64,000 nucleotides of DNA. Origin: Ceriagrion tenellum (lineage: Eukaryota; Arthropoda; Insecta; Odonata; Coenagrionidae). Position numbers and translations under genes: made by a program. Shown in pieces: positions 47,401 through 58,365 of the stretch (the first letter of the stretch is position 1; every line of letters begins with the position of its first letter). Under the pieces are notes generated by a model. That model worked only from the letters and a program-made list of their open reading frames with translations. It made no database searches and was not told the DNA's origin. Where the stretch lies: contig OY720643.1 of the NCBI GenBank assembly GCA_963169105.1, forward strand, positions 98,900,848 to 98,964,847. Reading direction: 5' to 3'.

Positions 47401-48206
47401 ATGTAAATATTTTTTCATGCACGTCGACTTACGGTTAAACTAGGGTCTGATTTTCCAACGATTTTTCAGCGGTAGATTTGCTGGGCCGAAGCGTCCTGGG
47501 TTTTTACTCGTCGAGGATGAGTTTACCGGGGCTGCACGGACTTCATATCGTAGTTTTTGTCGCTTAGGGTACTTTTTATATTGTGTTAGTAATTTTTCTT
47601 GTCCATTCACAATGCCCCACGTCCACCCTAGTTCTAACGCCCTCATTCCCCGTTACCTCTTCCCCAGAGAACATTCCATAAATTTTGGATGGCCTCCAAC
47701 ATTTGCTAACGACTCTCTTATACGCTGGAATTTTCTTCAACTGCTATCATCACGTACGCTTGGCCAACCAAGGAATCTGTGGTAACCACTAAATTCTTAA
47801 GCAGGTATCACCCCCTGTGATGATAACATGGTGATAAAATTTACTTCAAAGAAGCCACTGAAAGATTTCGTGCTAATTTTTTCGAATGAATTTATCGAGA
47901 GAGTAACTGTAGTTCCGACAATGTTTCCACTCAGTAAATAGAGCTAATATAAAGTACAGTGTCACGTATAATTTTAACTTACTGTCCCGTAATGACTCAA
48001 AAAATACACTTGCTTCTCACCATCGATAAATATTTACTTCCAACTTGTTACGATGCAACTGCATCAATTTTAAGAGCTTGAAGATTGCTTCACGGACTTA
48101 TACGTGATTAAAACATCAAAACTAGTCGCAATTAAACTTTTCGTGAAAATTGGAAGGTGTTTGGTCTTGTCATAAGACCAATTGTAGTATATTGAATTTT
48201 AGCCTA

Positions 48207-48222
48207 CACTTAAATTTAAGTG
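48207..48222. repeat. Perfect 16-bp palindrome
   Basis: CACTTAAATTTAAGTG. A short AT-rich palindrome like this may be chance. Confidence 0.9.
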
Positions 48223-49009
48223 AAATATAGTTTTTCCTCTGCCTTTCTTTGGAGGTAAAAATTTTGACCAACAGGTGACAGCATTCAGATTTTTAAAAAA
48301 TCTGGAAACGCAAGATTTTTATAGCTGGTTTTAATTTGTCTTGGTATGAATTTTTGAAGAATTCACATTTGCTAAGCATCATGATATTATTAGCGTTGAT
48401 GAAAAATCTGCCTTTGTAAGTCCACCAATCGCTCGCTTCTAAGATCCTCTCCTTAAGTTCCACTGTTATTATTCCTAGTCTCATTGTTTATAGTATGCTT
48501 TTTCCTATTCTGAACTAGTAATGCATAGTACTCATGTTTCAAAATTACATTGAAATTTTCATAATTTGTACCATTACCTCTTTCGGATTCAAATATCTTC
48601 TTTTTACAAAATTCCCGAAAAGAAGGTATACTCAATCCATTTCTTGAACCATATACCCTCTAGATATGACGTCTTAACAGTATCGCGCGAACCGTTACCG
48701 GAATGAATGTTGCATACATGCTTACCGTGATTGCTGACTTAATGTAGTTTGAGCGAGATTTTTCTCAAATTCTAAGGAAATAGAAATTTATTGTTCTAGG
48801 ACTGGTGTCCTATGGAACAGTATGCAATGTGGCTTGCTATATTTTGGTACAGTTACAAATAAATAAAGCGAGATCAGATTAGATTATACACATGAAACTA
48901 TAACATCTCCAGAAAGAAAGATGTCCTCAAATTGCAGGATCATATAAAAATATTGATTTACATAACTAATTTACATAAATTTGGATATATGTCCTTATAT
49001 ACCTATAGA

Positions 49010-49125
49010 AACGCATACATATTCATACAAGAGTATACATACATTCACATACAAAATATGCATATATTCACAGGTACAAAAATACGTATATACACTTGTA
49101 CAAAAATAAAAATGTACTCATGTAA
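49010..49125. repeat. Degenerate ATAC/ACAT-rich tract
   Basis: Repeated CATACAT, ATTCATAC and TACACATAC-like units over about 115 nt; a decayed microsatellite. Confidence 0.7.
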
Positions 49126-50357
49126 TTAAACATCGGACAATGGATAAGACATCATTTCCCATTAAGGTCCGCACAACAATTTTTACAAAGATTGTTCATA
49201 CAAGTAAGCTGACATGAGAATTTTCATTTGATAAGTATTTTTTGCATTGACAATGGTCAGGGATATCATTTCAAATTCTCATTGCAGTATTTAAAGGTGG
49301 TTGCTGGAATGTGTTTGTTCTACATTTAGGTCTTTTTAAAACGCCTCCGTGCCCTAACAACGATGTCAGAATTACTTAAGTTGACAATTATTCTGTCATA
49401 TAAATACTCAGGAGTCTTTCTTGACAATATATTGAACATAAAAATGGAAAATTGTAATTTTTTTCGGTCTTCGAGTTTTAACCACTCAATCTTTATTTAA
49501 TAAGGTGAAATATGCTCAAGTAATGCCATATTAAAATAAACCTAAATTAAATCTTACATCAGCATTTAACATGATTTACATGTTATTGTGGAATTCATCA
49601 GTCCTATCAGACATTACCAGTAGGCGTTAATGGAGGCAATACACAAGTTTTATTTTCAAAGCCAAGCTCTAGAAGTATGGAGTCAATGTATAAAATTGAT
49701 GAATCAAAAACATTGTTTGGATATTTTAATTTATTTAATAAACACGCATGATGTTTCCGCTCCACTCAAATTTTCACGTCAAAATCAGAATACCCCTTAA
49801 AAATGAAGGTTTTTTTTAATTTCATACAAATAAGTGCGGTGAAGTGTTAATTTATTTTTTCAATACATGGGAATATATGCAAACTGCGTACTGCTCCATT
49901 TCTGACGACAAATATGCGATAGAGGTTCCTTTTTATTTATGATGTCTCTGTGGAGAGCATACCTATACTATTTCTCATGAAAAATGAGTGGTATTTCCTA
50001 ATTAATTACTCGGAAATCGCCATTAGCTGATATTATGTTATTCTTGGAAACGTGGGACCTTTTCTTTGTAATGAAATATTCTTCATCGATATTTATGTAA
50101 AATAATGAGAAGTTTGGTGGATACGATGAAGGAAATCATTGTTGGATTGTAGAGAAACATTAAGATTCATTATGAATATTGAAATAATTTGGTCATGTTA
50201 CATGTAGAAGAAGAAATGATAGCTTTTTATCCGTTGGACATTTGAGATAGTGTCATAAATTTACTTCTGGTTACTTTGAATTATTCAACATTTTATATAT
50301 TGGAAATTCCAATCGTACTAAACTAATGGTAGTTTTTGGAGGGAGGTTGTTCAAAAG

Positions 50358-50594
50358 ATGCATTTTGTGGTTCCTTTAACGTGGTTCTTCCTGGTAAAGG
50401 TTTTATTGTTAAAGCCTGTAAATGGGTTCAATTTATCCTGGGGACAACCTAGAGGGATACGAGAAATAGAGGTTAGTTACCAAGGGGAAATTTCATTTAG
50501 TGTGATGAACATCGAGTTGGCTTTGATCGGTGATTTGGCCGAAGCGAATAAGTTGTGTTTATTACTAGTAAGATTACTGAATCTCCTTGAATAA
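50358..50594 (+). CDS. Open frame of 78 codons, doubtful exon
   Basis: The plus frame from MHFVVPLTWF to LLNLLE has codon-position GC of about 51/34/43% over 53 counted codons, slightly coding-like against the background. A donor-like CTA/GTAAGA lies near its end and acceptor-like AAAG sites lie upstream. The middle (SWGQPRGIREIEVSYQGE) reads like protein, but the evidence is thin and no family is recognised. Confidence 0.18.
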   Translation: MHFVVPLTWFFLVKVLLLKPVNGFNLSWGQPRGIREIEVSYQGEISFSVMNIELALIGDLAEANKLCLLLVRLLNLLE

Positions 50595-51688
50595 AATTTC
50601 CATTATGATTCCCAGAAATAAATACGTCTTTACCAACGAGTGAAATTACAGGAATTCAGGAATCGCCTTGCATGTTTAAAAAATTTTGTCTTTGTTCAGT
50701 GAAACTATATTTAATGATAAAAGGGTTATTTCAGCAAATGGTTTTGGTGTTTGGTTGTGGTGTTTTTCTGTAAAATAATTTGGATTTAATTTTTAAATAA
50801 ACTTTTCTTAATGTAGATTTAGTGACACCTGTTATTTTTGATGTCAAAGGTGAAGTTAAGGTTTAACGAATAACTCGGGAAAGTTGTCTTTATATCCCGC
50901 TTGTTATTTTGCTACCACTTTTTATTCCCTTCATGGGATATAGCCAGTTCCTGAGCCATTTCCTTTGTTATTACGTTGTCACCTATATTTAAAAAAATAC
51001 CATTGTCCTATGTTATAGTTTGTCAGTATATCTTAACACCCAGTTAAATGGAAATAAATTTTAACAGCGCATTGAAAATATTTGTTAAAAATGTGGTCTT
51101 GCCAAAATATACATGCACATAATGGGTTAGGATTGAATTCATAACGCTGAATTATTTTTTCTCCATATTTACTCAGATTCTAGTTTTTCCTGAGCTATAT
51201 AAACGCATTCAGGTCTACGCCCGAACATGATAGGTGTGAAGACATAAATCCACGCTGTGGACGATGACCGTTTACTATACGCTCAACGAAAAGAAATCCT
51301 GCAGCAAGAATGAACAATTGCCTCTCCTAAAAAAAGTAAGCTCGGATTTTATATTAATACGAAACCAAAAAGAAGGTAGAAAAACTGTGAATTAAGAATA
51401 AGCGTAGTGAAAAGTTAAGGATTAACTAACTACCATATTCTATCTGCGCTTATTTTTTACACAGAATGTCAAAAATATTGATCTTTACCTTGTCTTTTTC
51501 AAACCGACTTCCATGCATAAGGAGCCTCAAACACTCTATACCAACGCAAAAACAAAAATCTGGCTGGCATTTTACTTACTCCTTTGCGATCGGCAACATT
51601 AAACTCCACTAAACACAGTCTCCTAATACAGGTCACCGTTTTTCCTCCTAAAACCTATTCCCTTACATTTGTACACGTCTTTAAACGC

Positions 51689-51732
51689 CCATGCGGCGGC
51701 TCGCAGGGTGGTATGTAGATGTAGATGTGGAA
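51689..51732 (+). repeat. Non-LTR-type 3' tail with GTAGAT repeats
   Basis: CCATGCGGCGGCTCGCAGGGT is followed by GGTATGTAGATGTAGATGTG. Same box and tail as at 22.89 kb; this is the cleanest of three copies. Confidence 0.68.
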
Positions 51733-54700
51733 TGTGTTACAGTCCTAGATATCTTAAGTTTATTTTTTATGAACACGCCTGAAACCTATGTTTCTGGAAT
51801 AATTGCTCTGCCTAAATATTTCCCATTTTTGTTTTCAGAAGGAACGTGTTGTTCCATATTATATTTGGATATGCTCCTCAGCAATAAGTTTGTCCGAGTT
51901 TTGATTGCATTGCTTATCGGTATGGTACTTGACTTATTTCAGCTCGTAGATTATTCATAAATTATTCTGCTAATAATTACGTCATTGGATTCATTCAGGC
52001 GAATCAAGCTTTCCCTGCGAAAAAAAGGTACGCATGCCCTTAAATCTATTAAAAGGATCTCGCTGATTGGTTGTACAAGTGAGCGGAAGTGAGAGATGTT
52101 GGTGACGGCTCAGTGCATCGCTAAGCGCTCAGTTTAGTTCCATATGTTCTTTGTTAACATTTCCACCTTTTTTGCTTGAAAAAATGAATTACTTCAGATA
52201 TGCATGACTCTGACATGCGTATACATGAATCTTTTTTAACAAATAGTTCAAATATCTTCCTATATATCTTTTTGAGTTAATGTTGGAGATTTTGCTACTT
52301 TACTAACTGAAATTGAATAAATATTTATTAACAGCGGCAATCGTACTTCAATGATTTTCTTGCTCGTATAAATACTGGTATATCCTAAAATGAGTATCAG
52401 ATAGGAAATCCTACGATTTCTCGAAGAATTTTTCAAATATTCAGGCTGCACTGCAGAGCTGTGCACGCTTACCTGAACCTTCTCTTAAAAGTGTAGATTG
52501 TTTTACTAATTTTGTTGTTAGAGTTGATGTTGATAGTGATGATTGGTGCATCTATATTTTCAATTATTTTAAAATGTAAGATAGCTTCAGAGGGAGTTAT
52601 CTATTTGCCACTCGATGGCGCTTCTCCCTTTGCAGCACAATTACGTACTTGCTTTTCATTTGTTTCGGAGTCTGTGATTGAGAATTGGAGTGTGGCAGTC
52701 TACTTCAAACCAGATCGTGAGCGGAGCAGTTGTGTGATAGATAAGTGAAGAACTTAGTGATTTTCAGAAAAATTTCTGGTCAATAAATAATAATTTTATA
52801 ATAATTTCTTGATATAACGCGATAGCAAACTTACGTTATTGTACCCACCATCATTTTATCAATGCAAATCATGCTATTCGAAACCGTTCATGTGCGCAAA
52901 AGTGCCTTGATGTGTTCTTATCTTCAACACCTAGAAGGGAAAGCTTCCTTTATTTAGGCGTAAAACATTGTAATGAAATGCCGTCATCGGAACTAAACCA
53001 CGGGGTAGAAATTCAGTAGCTGCTGAGAAACAAAACAAAACCAGTTTTTGTTTTATTTTTCAGCATTCAAATTCAGTTGGAACCAGCAGGGCATGGGGCC
53101 AAATTATGGTACACGAAATGAAAGAGTTCCGCGGTATGAATAGTTTTATTTCCAATGTCAGATTTACCCAGGTACCGCAGTTTATTTTTTAGGTGTGTCG
53201 AATCTTTGCGGCTGTACCAAGCCAGTTCTGCTCAGCCAAAGGAATATGCTGTTTCAGCAATTGATTCGATTTTCACGGAAGGTATCTATATATTCAGATC
53301 AATTTTCTATCTCGGTGAACGGCGAAATTTATGCGTCTTTTAATTTCCTCGCTGCAAGAACTGCCAATATTTAGGGCGTTCGCAATGTCAAAAATGAGGT
53401 ATCCAAAGTAATTGCTCCTAAGTAAATGTAATCCAAAGTAAACGTGAAATCTCATAAATTGTTCTGCCGTTAATGGAGGCAATTCTCACCTTATCTCCAT
53501 CAGTTTTCTTTTTTTGCTATGTTAGCTAGAATATCCTTCCTTCCGTATTTTTCTGGGTGGTCACTGTTGGCATTACCGTTTTTAGTCAAAACTTCACCGA
53601 GACTGCCCAAGAAATATCCGAAACGGGTCAGAGTAAATTTCTAGTGGTTGGTTTCCGTTACCGGAAAATAATTTTTATCGCAAATTACAACCCATCTGGT
53701 AATTAGGAGCATTTTCAGATTATAGTGTGAGCTTTTTATAATTTTTTGTGCTGATTCCTGGATGGTGATGCTTAAAACTAAACACATTGAAGTGAATATT
53801 CTGCCATGTGCTGTTGCCTACACAGTTGGTCCGCGATTGGAGTCAACCAAAATACGCCTCAAACTTAACATTGTAAAAGCATCATCCTCCGATAATATCA
53901 CGGCCAGGTTATTGTACAAATTATATCACTAAAACGATTGCAGAGCAAATCTCAGCCGTACATTTTCTCAAACTATTGTGATACTAAAAGTAAATTCGAT
54001 AAAACTGAAAAAGAGCGAATTTCTGCTGTGTCACAACATTGCTCATTAATACGAACAATTACGCTCATTAGTAATCAATGGAATGATTGAAAATGGAAGT
54101 TATCAACCTATATTCAAAGGTCGTGAGTGGCTTAGTAACAGTAATGGCTTGTTCGGGCGGTCAAGGTTATGCCTCAGAAAATACTAGACAAGCATGGGGG
54201 AATTTCTTAAGGTTGCTTATTTAGCAAAATATTTGGGTCTCGTTGGATCATTTCCAGTGTTTCCTACCCGTCCTCTCCGACGCTTTTTTCCTATAGGGCA
54301 AATCGGTCGTCCGAAGTCGTATTGGTGCTTAGGTTCAACGAAGTATTTCGCCTAGCACAAATGGATCGACATTTTTGTGGGTTTCACTTACGTTAGCCGA
54401 ATTTAGTTCCTTAGTTCCTCCCTTAAGGTTTTATATCACATAAACCCCAGCCATTGGAGGCAGTTGATTGCGCAAACATGTTGCTTTAATCCTTCCGAAA
54501 TAGACTGGAATGACTATTAAGATTGGAGGGCATGGACTAGAGCACGTAAAACATTTCACGTTACCGGGAAGTATTCTGTTTGGCAATTGGATTTGTAGCA
54601 TGAGCGTTAATCAAAGAGTGGCGTAATCAAAGGAATCTCTTGCTGAAAAGAGAAAAATGAAGATGTTACACGGAGAACACTATAGTATATATATAGCTCA

Positions 54701-57624
54701 GAAAAAAATTGAGCTAAAGTGACTATTTTAAATACAAGAGTTGTGTCCTCATAAAAAATAAGAGGAGTATACACGGTTGTATATTGGTATAGTCACACGC
54801 ATTCTGTAGAATGTTTCTCATGTTCAAGTTTTACGTCAAAAACTAGGTCTTTTACGTAAAAAACCTGAAGTGAAATAATTTTATTCTTGCTTTTATTGCA
54901 GTATGAATATCCCATGAGTGGCTTTCATAAATTATCTATATATGTGTATTACCTCACTGTAATCACTTTATGTTAGAAGAAAAATGTGGGCCACAGACAT
55001 GCACGAAATGGCGTTTAAGGATTAAATGCATACCGTATACCTATCCATCGTTGTCCGACACATTTTAAGTGCCTTCAGCGGATGACCTAGGAGGCAAATG
55101 TAATGAAGTTGTTGTCTTTCCCATTTCGTAATATGCTGAAACCAGAGTGTGGAAGAAAAGGATTCCTTTCTTTGAAACACGTTGTCTAGTAGATAAAATA
55201 TATATATTTGCTAGCGAGTTCGGACGCTAGGAGTGAGTTGCGTAAGGCAGTATGTTTTATGCATAGCGCTGAAGTATTCTGTAATAAGTGACTGCATCGA
55301 GTCAAAATAGTCATGAAACGAGGGGAGGGTCAGTTTGATGGTTATATCTGGAATAATGTTAAATCTTCGCGACTCGTTTGAATACAGATCGGTTAAAAGT
55401 ACGGACTTTATTATTTTCACGCCTCCTAATGAGGAAATTCTTGCCAAAGCACGTATTTTTTTTTCTAGTTACTAGTGGTTAATTGATGGCTACTCCCGAT
55501 GGATAATTAAAAGTTGGGTATCCAAAAATACCGAAGAAGCCTATTAAACGTGCTTGAAAACTTGTTAATGAGAAGTGTCAATCAAAATGACCGACGTGAT
55601 GGTGTATGAAAAGTGTTTTTCGAAGCGATTCCCATATTCTTGGGTTGGAAGACCTGACAATCACAAACGTGAAAAGAACAAGCAAGCATTGTAATAATGG
55701 CAATATTTAGCCAAACAGTGGTAATTCGACGCTATTTAAAAACAGTGGTGGTTAAATGCGCACCTAATTACCCAAGAGTTGAGTAATTTGGGAAGTAGTT
55801 TAATTAAATTTATGAAATAGTTGAAATACTAAAAAAATTATTGACTATTGTTGTGCTATACTTAAGTACGACAATTCTGAGGCCCACCGGGCATGAATTT
55901 ATGCGCGGCTGGCAAATCTTTTTCTTTTATTTCATCCGGTTTGCAGCGAAATTTCAGCAAAAGCATTCAATTACTTTATACTGTCCCAGAATTGCGCATT
56001 GCGCGCCTGATAGATGCTGATGAAACCTTCGTTACGGAACTATTGAGAAACACAAGTAAAACATATACTTACTAAGCATTTAGAACTCCCTATTATTTTT
56101 GTTTCCATTATGGAATGGCAATTTACTGCCTACCTAATGAATTCATGCTGAAAAATCGTTCGAATTTGATTGATGGTTTAGTGTGCGTTAATTACATGTT
56201 TGAGGGGACATTCTCTGTTTATCATTCATTTTCTGTCATCCTATTTTGAATTTAGGCAGTTTATGTACTGCAAATAAGTTGGTATTGATAATGTAATCTG
56301 TTTATTATTGGTTCTTTAGCCAAAACTTTTGATCACAATGTTTAACAACAGTGTCCGTCTAAAAGTCATTCATGGATCAACTTTATAACTTGACCACTCT
56401 TTCTGCATCTTTCAGGCGCATACATTTAACTAATTGATTCTCAAAAGGATTTTTTACCGATTATGTGTTTGAATTCGCGCACAATTGTTATTACGAATCT
56501 TTCACCAATTATTTACACATCACATTCACTGCAATATTGCTCTCATATTGCTTGCTAAGGACGGTAAAATTCTTCAGAACGAAATGGAATATCCTATATC
56601 AATATCCTTGGGTGAAAGTTATCTGGATATGATTTGGAATCAGAGGTTAGTCAGCAATAAGAAGTAGCCTTAAGGACAGCTGAATAGAAGAAAGAATAGC
56701 GTTAACAAAATGAGCTCGAGATTATTATCGGTGGGAAAAATAAGCATTGGAAAACCAAAACAAAATATGAAGTGATAGCCTTACCGTAGAACAAGTATGA
56801 ATGACGAAGGGACGAGGGAAGAACCGGCAATCATCCTCAACTAGGTGGGAGGAAGACGAAGTCGTCTCATGTCGTAGAGGCGTGAACTCGTTTTTTCCTA
56901 TCTACTTATTTATATTCAAGAAAATCTGTGAGTAACTAAGTGTTATTTGGGGACAATCCTGGTGGAGACTCGCTGATGATTTTTACAAGATAATAATGCC
57001 TGGAAAAGAGCATTTTTGAAGGTGCTTTGTATTTTTTTAAATTGAATTTTTATTTTTGCTCCTTTTTTATGTTCAAAGTAGTTTATGTATATTTTAATAT
57101 GATAATTTTTGGCCACATCTTAAGTATGGTTCATCGACCAACTGTGAATTTCACACCACGCGTAAGTTTGAAGCGTATCCTAGGGTTTCTAAACCCACGG
57201 ATAACCTATTAGTTTAATTTCCTGTCATACACGATTCAAAGGTAATCTGGAATCTCGATTTATGCAAGTGAAAGTGTTAATAGGGGTCATAACTATATTC
57301 GTTCTGGGAGGGTGTAATTTTAAGCGCAATTTTATTTGTGATTTTAATCCATAGGCCCTTTTGATTGGTTACTTACAAGAATGCCAATTCAGGAAATTGC
57401 TAGGTCATAGGCCACCATTTTGGTTAATCATCAGATTAGTTATGACCGACTATCACTTTCACGAAAAACTATAAAAGGTCATTTTGGGTGTAATATCATG
57501 CTAGTAGTATCAGTGTCTTAGTCCCATGCCTCTGTACACTTACCACATATTTGAAAAAGTCGCAGAATGGCCTCCTTTACGACCGACCGCAGTCGATTGT
57601 TTTTGCACAACTTAATACGACCCC
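51733..57624. other. AT-rich stretch, nothing recognised
   Basis: A 78-codon plus frame at 52512-52748 (codon-position GC about 51/42/40%) is not convincing. A short inverted repeat, TAGCTCA/TGAGCTA, lies near 54696-54718. No mobile-element homology seen. Confidence 0.5.
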
Positions 57625-58131
57625 TCATATTAAACCGCCACTGGTATAGAGTATATGGTGAAGGAAAGTAAATATAAGGGTGAAAAATAAGTAATATTTG
57701 GGCCTGAGTCCTTCCAAGATAATTACGCGGCTGAAATATACTGGTTTGGCATAGAATGAAATGAAAAGTAAAATTTTTGTCGATCGTATGGTTAAACATT
57801 TGATGATCATCTCATTCCCTTCCCCAAATGCATAGGGCTCGTTTACTGAATGGTTAATTTTTCCGAACTGCGCCGGTGTCTTGGACAGGTTATGGCAAAT
57901 GAATTTGTCTTCACGCGTTACCTCACTGTCTACATTATTTTCTGGCACCTCACAAAATGTTTTTTGAAAGATCGTTCTCGTTCCTTGAGTATTATGTACA
58001 TTATAAAATAAATAATCCACCAAACTAACCGAAAAAAAATTGCATGTGGGGCCCGTGCGGGGTGAACAAATGCATTCATCATATTCTTTTAAAAAAATCA
58101 AAAAGTTCTTCCAGAAAAGGTCAAAGTTCAC
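57625..58131 (-). CDS. 168-codon open frame of unknown function, possible exon
   Basis: This is the second-longest ATG-to-stop frame in the window and the longest outside T-rich low-complexity DNA. The middle third (EVPENNVDSEVTREDKFICH to FGEGNEM) has codon-position GC of about 52/30/50% over 50 codons, the low-second-position pattern of coding DNA, while the ends are AT-rich and hydrophobic. A good acceptor-like string (TTTTTTTTCGGTTAG) lies inside the frame ahead of the middle part, so the true exon might be shorter. No signal peptide, motif or family is recognised. In 64 kb a chance frame of this length is possible. Confidence 0.28.
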   Translation of the reverse strand: MNFDLFWKNFLIFLKEYDECICSPRTGPTCNFFSVSLVDYLFYNVHNTQGTRTIFQKTFCEVPENNVDSEVTREDKFICHNLSKTPAQFGKINHSVNEPYAFGEGNEMIIKCLTIRSTKILLFISFYAKPVYFSRVIILEGLRPKYYLFFTLIFTFLHHILYTSGGLI

Positions 58132-58139
58132 GAGCTTGC

Positions 58140-58365
58140 CCTGTTAAAGTGAGAGAGGGAGCGGCTTAAGGGTTAGTCCCTCGAAATAACACAGATGACA
58201 GGATGGGACTCGCGATAAGGCTGGGGAGGGAAGGGGGAAGGAGGAGAGAGGTGGGGAAGAGCAGGAGATCACGTCGCCCGGTCGCGTTGCGTAGTTGCCA
58301 CGTCTACAGAGTCTGTCGCTAATCTCTTCCTTGCTTCGGCGATACCAAAACGCTCTGCGTATCAA
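58140..58365. promoter_or_regulatory. GC- and purine-rich island
   Basis: A G/A-rich plus strand (GGAAGGGGGAAGGAGGAGAG) flows into a CpG-rich part (CACGTCGCCCGGTCGCG). The 73-codon minus frame here is serine/proline-rich from composition. Possible regulatory DNA. Confidence 0.25.

Larger units (their letters stand above)
47401..51688. other. AT-rich stretch with simple repeats, one doubtful open frame
   Basis: Contains a perfect 16-bp palindrome at 48207-48222, a degenerate ATAC/ACAT-rich tract at about 49010-49125, and the doubtful plus frame at 50358-50594. Nothing else is recognised. Confidence 0.5.

Noticed and set aside
47105..47401. 98-codon plus-strand frame
   Set aside because: Antisense of the minus-strand non-LTR RT fragment.
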